This document shows positions 52,457 to 53,492 of a DNA stretch of 53,492 nucleotides, in pieces. The stretch covers positions 1 through 53,492 of the forward strand of contig LJSV01000017.1 of assembly GCA_001314715.1 (NCBI GenBank), given 5' to 3'. Under the pieces are notes generated by a model that did not search any database, had not been told where the DNA came from, and saw only the letters and a program-made list of their open reading frames with translations. A program made the position numbers and the translations under genes. Numbering within the stretch: the first letter of the stretch is position 1; the number at the start of each line of letters is the position of its first letter. Origin of the DNA: Rhodobacteraceae bacterium HLUCCA12 (GTDB lineage Bacteria > Pseudomonadota > Alphaproteobacteria > Rhodobacterales > Rhodobacteraceae).

Positions 52457-53239
52457 ATGACCCATGTCATCAGATCCATGCTTGTAACGGCCAGTGTTTC
52501 GGCCATGGCACTTGTCCCGTTGTCTGCCGGGGTGGTGATGCTTTCATCCGATACCGTTGCCGCACAGGGGCAGGGCGGTGGCGCTGGTGGAAACGGCGGC
52601 GGTAACGGCGGTGGCAATGCCGGCGGGAACGCTGGCGGCAATGCCGGTGGAAACGCTGGTGGAAACGCTGGCGGGAATGCTGGCGCGAATGCGGGCGGCG
52701 TGGCCGCGCAGGGACGCGGCGATGGGCAGGCGATGGCCGATGGCGCGCAGCCGGGCGGGCTGGGCGCCCTGCGCTCTGAACTACAGGGGCTGAACGCGGC
52801 GAATGCCGCGCCGCAGGCCTTTGAGAATGCGGCACCCAACAGTCAGGTCGGCCGCATCGCCGCCTATTACGATGCGGCCGAGGATGCCGAAGACGCCGCC
52901 GCCGAAGCCGAGGCCGAGATCGCCGCCCTGGAAGCAGCCTACGACGGCCGCGCGACCGGCGCGATCGAGGCCGATATCGAGGCGGTCGAGGCTGAAATCG
53001 ACGCGCTTGGCGAAACCGATGCCGATGCGCGGGCCGAATTGGAGGCCCAGCACGACGCCCTGACCACAGAGTTGGACGCCGCAGCGGCGCATGAGTCCGA
53101 TATTGCCGAGCTGGAGGCCGTGATCGACGCCTATGCCGAGGCACAAGAGACCGAGAATGCTGCGCTTCTGGAGGCCGCGAACGGGCGCGACCTGTCGCCC
53201 GAGGCGCGGACGGAGCTGGATGCTATGCTGGGGCTTTGA
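52457..53239 (+). CDS. Secreted low-complexity protein with NAGG repeats
   Basis: 260 residues. A long signal-like N-terminus (MTHVIRSMLVTASVSAMALV) leads into Gly/Asn repeats (about residues 38-81; units GGN and NAGG). Then comes a helical Ala/Glu-rich half (AEDAEDAAAEAEAEIAALEA; ADARAELEAQHDALTTELDA), probably coiled coil. AAAGGA precedes ATG 52457. It has no known domain. The Asn-Gly repeat resembles surface or biofilm-type proteins, but that is only a compositional guess. A strong terminator follows. Confidence 0.75.
   Translation: MTHVIRSMLVTASVSAMALVPLSAGVVMLSSDTVAAQGQGGGAGGNGGGNGGGNAGGNAGGNAGGNAGGNAGGNAGANAGGVAAQGRGDGQAMADGAQPGGLGALRSELQGLNAANAAPQAFENAAPNSQVGRIAAYYDAAEDAEDAAAEAEAEIAALEAAYDGRATGAIEADIEAVEAEIDALGETDADARAELEAQHDALTTELDAAAAHESDIAELEAVIDAYAEAQETENAALLEAANGRDLSPEARTELDAMLGL
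52616..52699 (+). repeat. 12-base coding repeat encoding NAGG
   Basis: About seven tandem copies of a 12-base unit (AAYGCYGGYGGM) encode Asn-Ala-Gly-Gly inside the secreted protein, preceded by GGN-type units from 52568. Third positions vary between copies, so the repeat is old or under codon drift rather than freshly expanded. Confidence 0.8.
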
Positions 53240-53260
53240 CCCGACACAAATCGCAGAGTG

Positions 53261-53287
53261 GGGCCGGGCGGTAACGCCCGGCCCTTT
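53261..53287 (+). terminator. Rho-independent terminator of the NAGG-repeat gene
   Basis: Perfect 10-bp stem GGGCCGGGCG / CGCCCGGCCC with a GTAA tetraloop, followed by TTTCT. It begins 21 bases after the stop codon. Confidence 0.92.
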
Positions 53288-53381
53288 CTAGTAAAAAGAG
53301 CTGGCTCCAGAAAACTGAACAGCCGGGACAAGTGGATTTTCCGCGCAACGTCGGCATGATGCTGCGAGCGAGGAGAAGAGC

Positions 53382-53492
53382 ATGGCGAGACGACCACGGC
53401 GGAACCACAGCCCGGCATTCAAGGCGAAAGTGGCGGTGGCTGCTATCAAGGACGAGAAGACGTTGATCGAGCTGGCGCAGGCATTCGACGTC
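53382..53492 (+). mobile_element. IS3-family transposase OrfA, cut by the right edge
   Basis: ATG 53382 follows GAGGAGAAGAG and opens MARRPRRNHSPAFKAKVAVA, then AIKDEKTLIELAQAFDV, the standard HTH start of an IS3-group OrfA. It differs from the OrfA trace at 44.5 kb, so it is a second IS type. The 80 bases upstream (TGAACAGCCGGGACAAG) probably contain the left end. No defects are visible in what is shown; the element may be active. Confidence 0.88.

Noticed and set aside
52568-52699. Tandem repeats considered as a CRISPR array
   Set aside because: The unit is 12 bases, in frame and without spacers; it is a coding repeat.
52381-52839. A Pro/Ala-rich minus-strand frame
   Set aside because: Mirror of the NAGG repeat codons; no ribosome-binding site, and the plus-strand gene has one plus a terminator.

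Overview
The window looks like a GC-rich alphaproteobacterial chromosome, most likely Rhodobacterales (Roseobacter/Rhodobacter-like). This is an inference from base composition, dense ATGA-coupled operons, a DctPQM TRAP transporter, the urease order D-A-hupE-B-C-E-F-G, and DUF1236, DUF3185, DUF3309 and DUF883 stress proteins. No rRNA, tRNA or CRISPR array was seen.

Region 1 (216-15180) is a catabolic island. A GntR/FCD regulator lies in one unit with a luciferase-like flavin monooxygenase, an FAD-linked 2-hydroxyacid-type dehydrogenase and an HpcH/HpaI aldolase. A second unit holds a TRAP transporter plus an EthD-like protein. A third holds an acyl-CoA synthetase, Ohr/OsmC, a Cys-less SCP2-type thiolase, a DUF35-SDR fusion, a cyclase-family hydrolase and an Asp/Glu/hydantoin racemase. 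An identical 16-bp palindromic box (AATACTGTATACAGTG) lies before the GntR unit and before the TRAP unit. A LysR regulator is divergent from the acyl-CoA synthetase. This is my best candidate for an undescribed pathway: import, CoA activation, possible retro-aldol shortening, and oxidation of an unknown carboxylate.

Region 2 (15232-19900) has an NADPH:quinone-type oxidoreductase, then a TPP riboswitch driving ykoF-ykoE-ykoD-ykoC, an ECF importer for thiamine or its pyrimidine moiety. Region 3 (20287-25903) is a full urease operon, ureD-A-hupE-B-C-(39-aa orf)-E-F-G.

Region 4 (26254-34063) has a winged-helix/TPR regulator, a methyltransferase, a DUF302-DsrE-membrane protein trio and two transglutaminase-like proteins with small neighbours. 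Region 5 (34470-44310) is packed with envelope and stress proteins: two OmpA-domain proteins, an SH3/DUF1236 protein, DUF3185, DUF883, CsbD-like and DUF3309 proteins, an AI-2E-type permease, several microproteins and a Crp/Fnr regulator.

Region 6 (44714-51612) is a branched-chain-type ABC importer operon (livKGFHM) followed by a metallo-beta-lactamase-fold hydrolase and an isochorismatase-fold protein that lacks its whole catalytic triad. A MarR regulator is divergent from it. Region 7 and the flanks carry mobile-element debris: a decayed IS3 OrfA (44.5 kb), an IS66 TnpC remnant and a VapE-like fragment (51.7-52.1 kb), and an IS3 OrfA cut by the right edge. A secreted NAGG-repeat protein lies between the last two.
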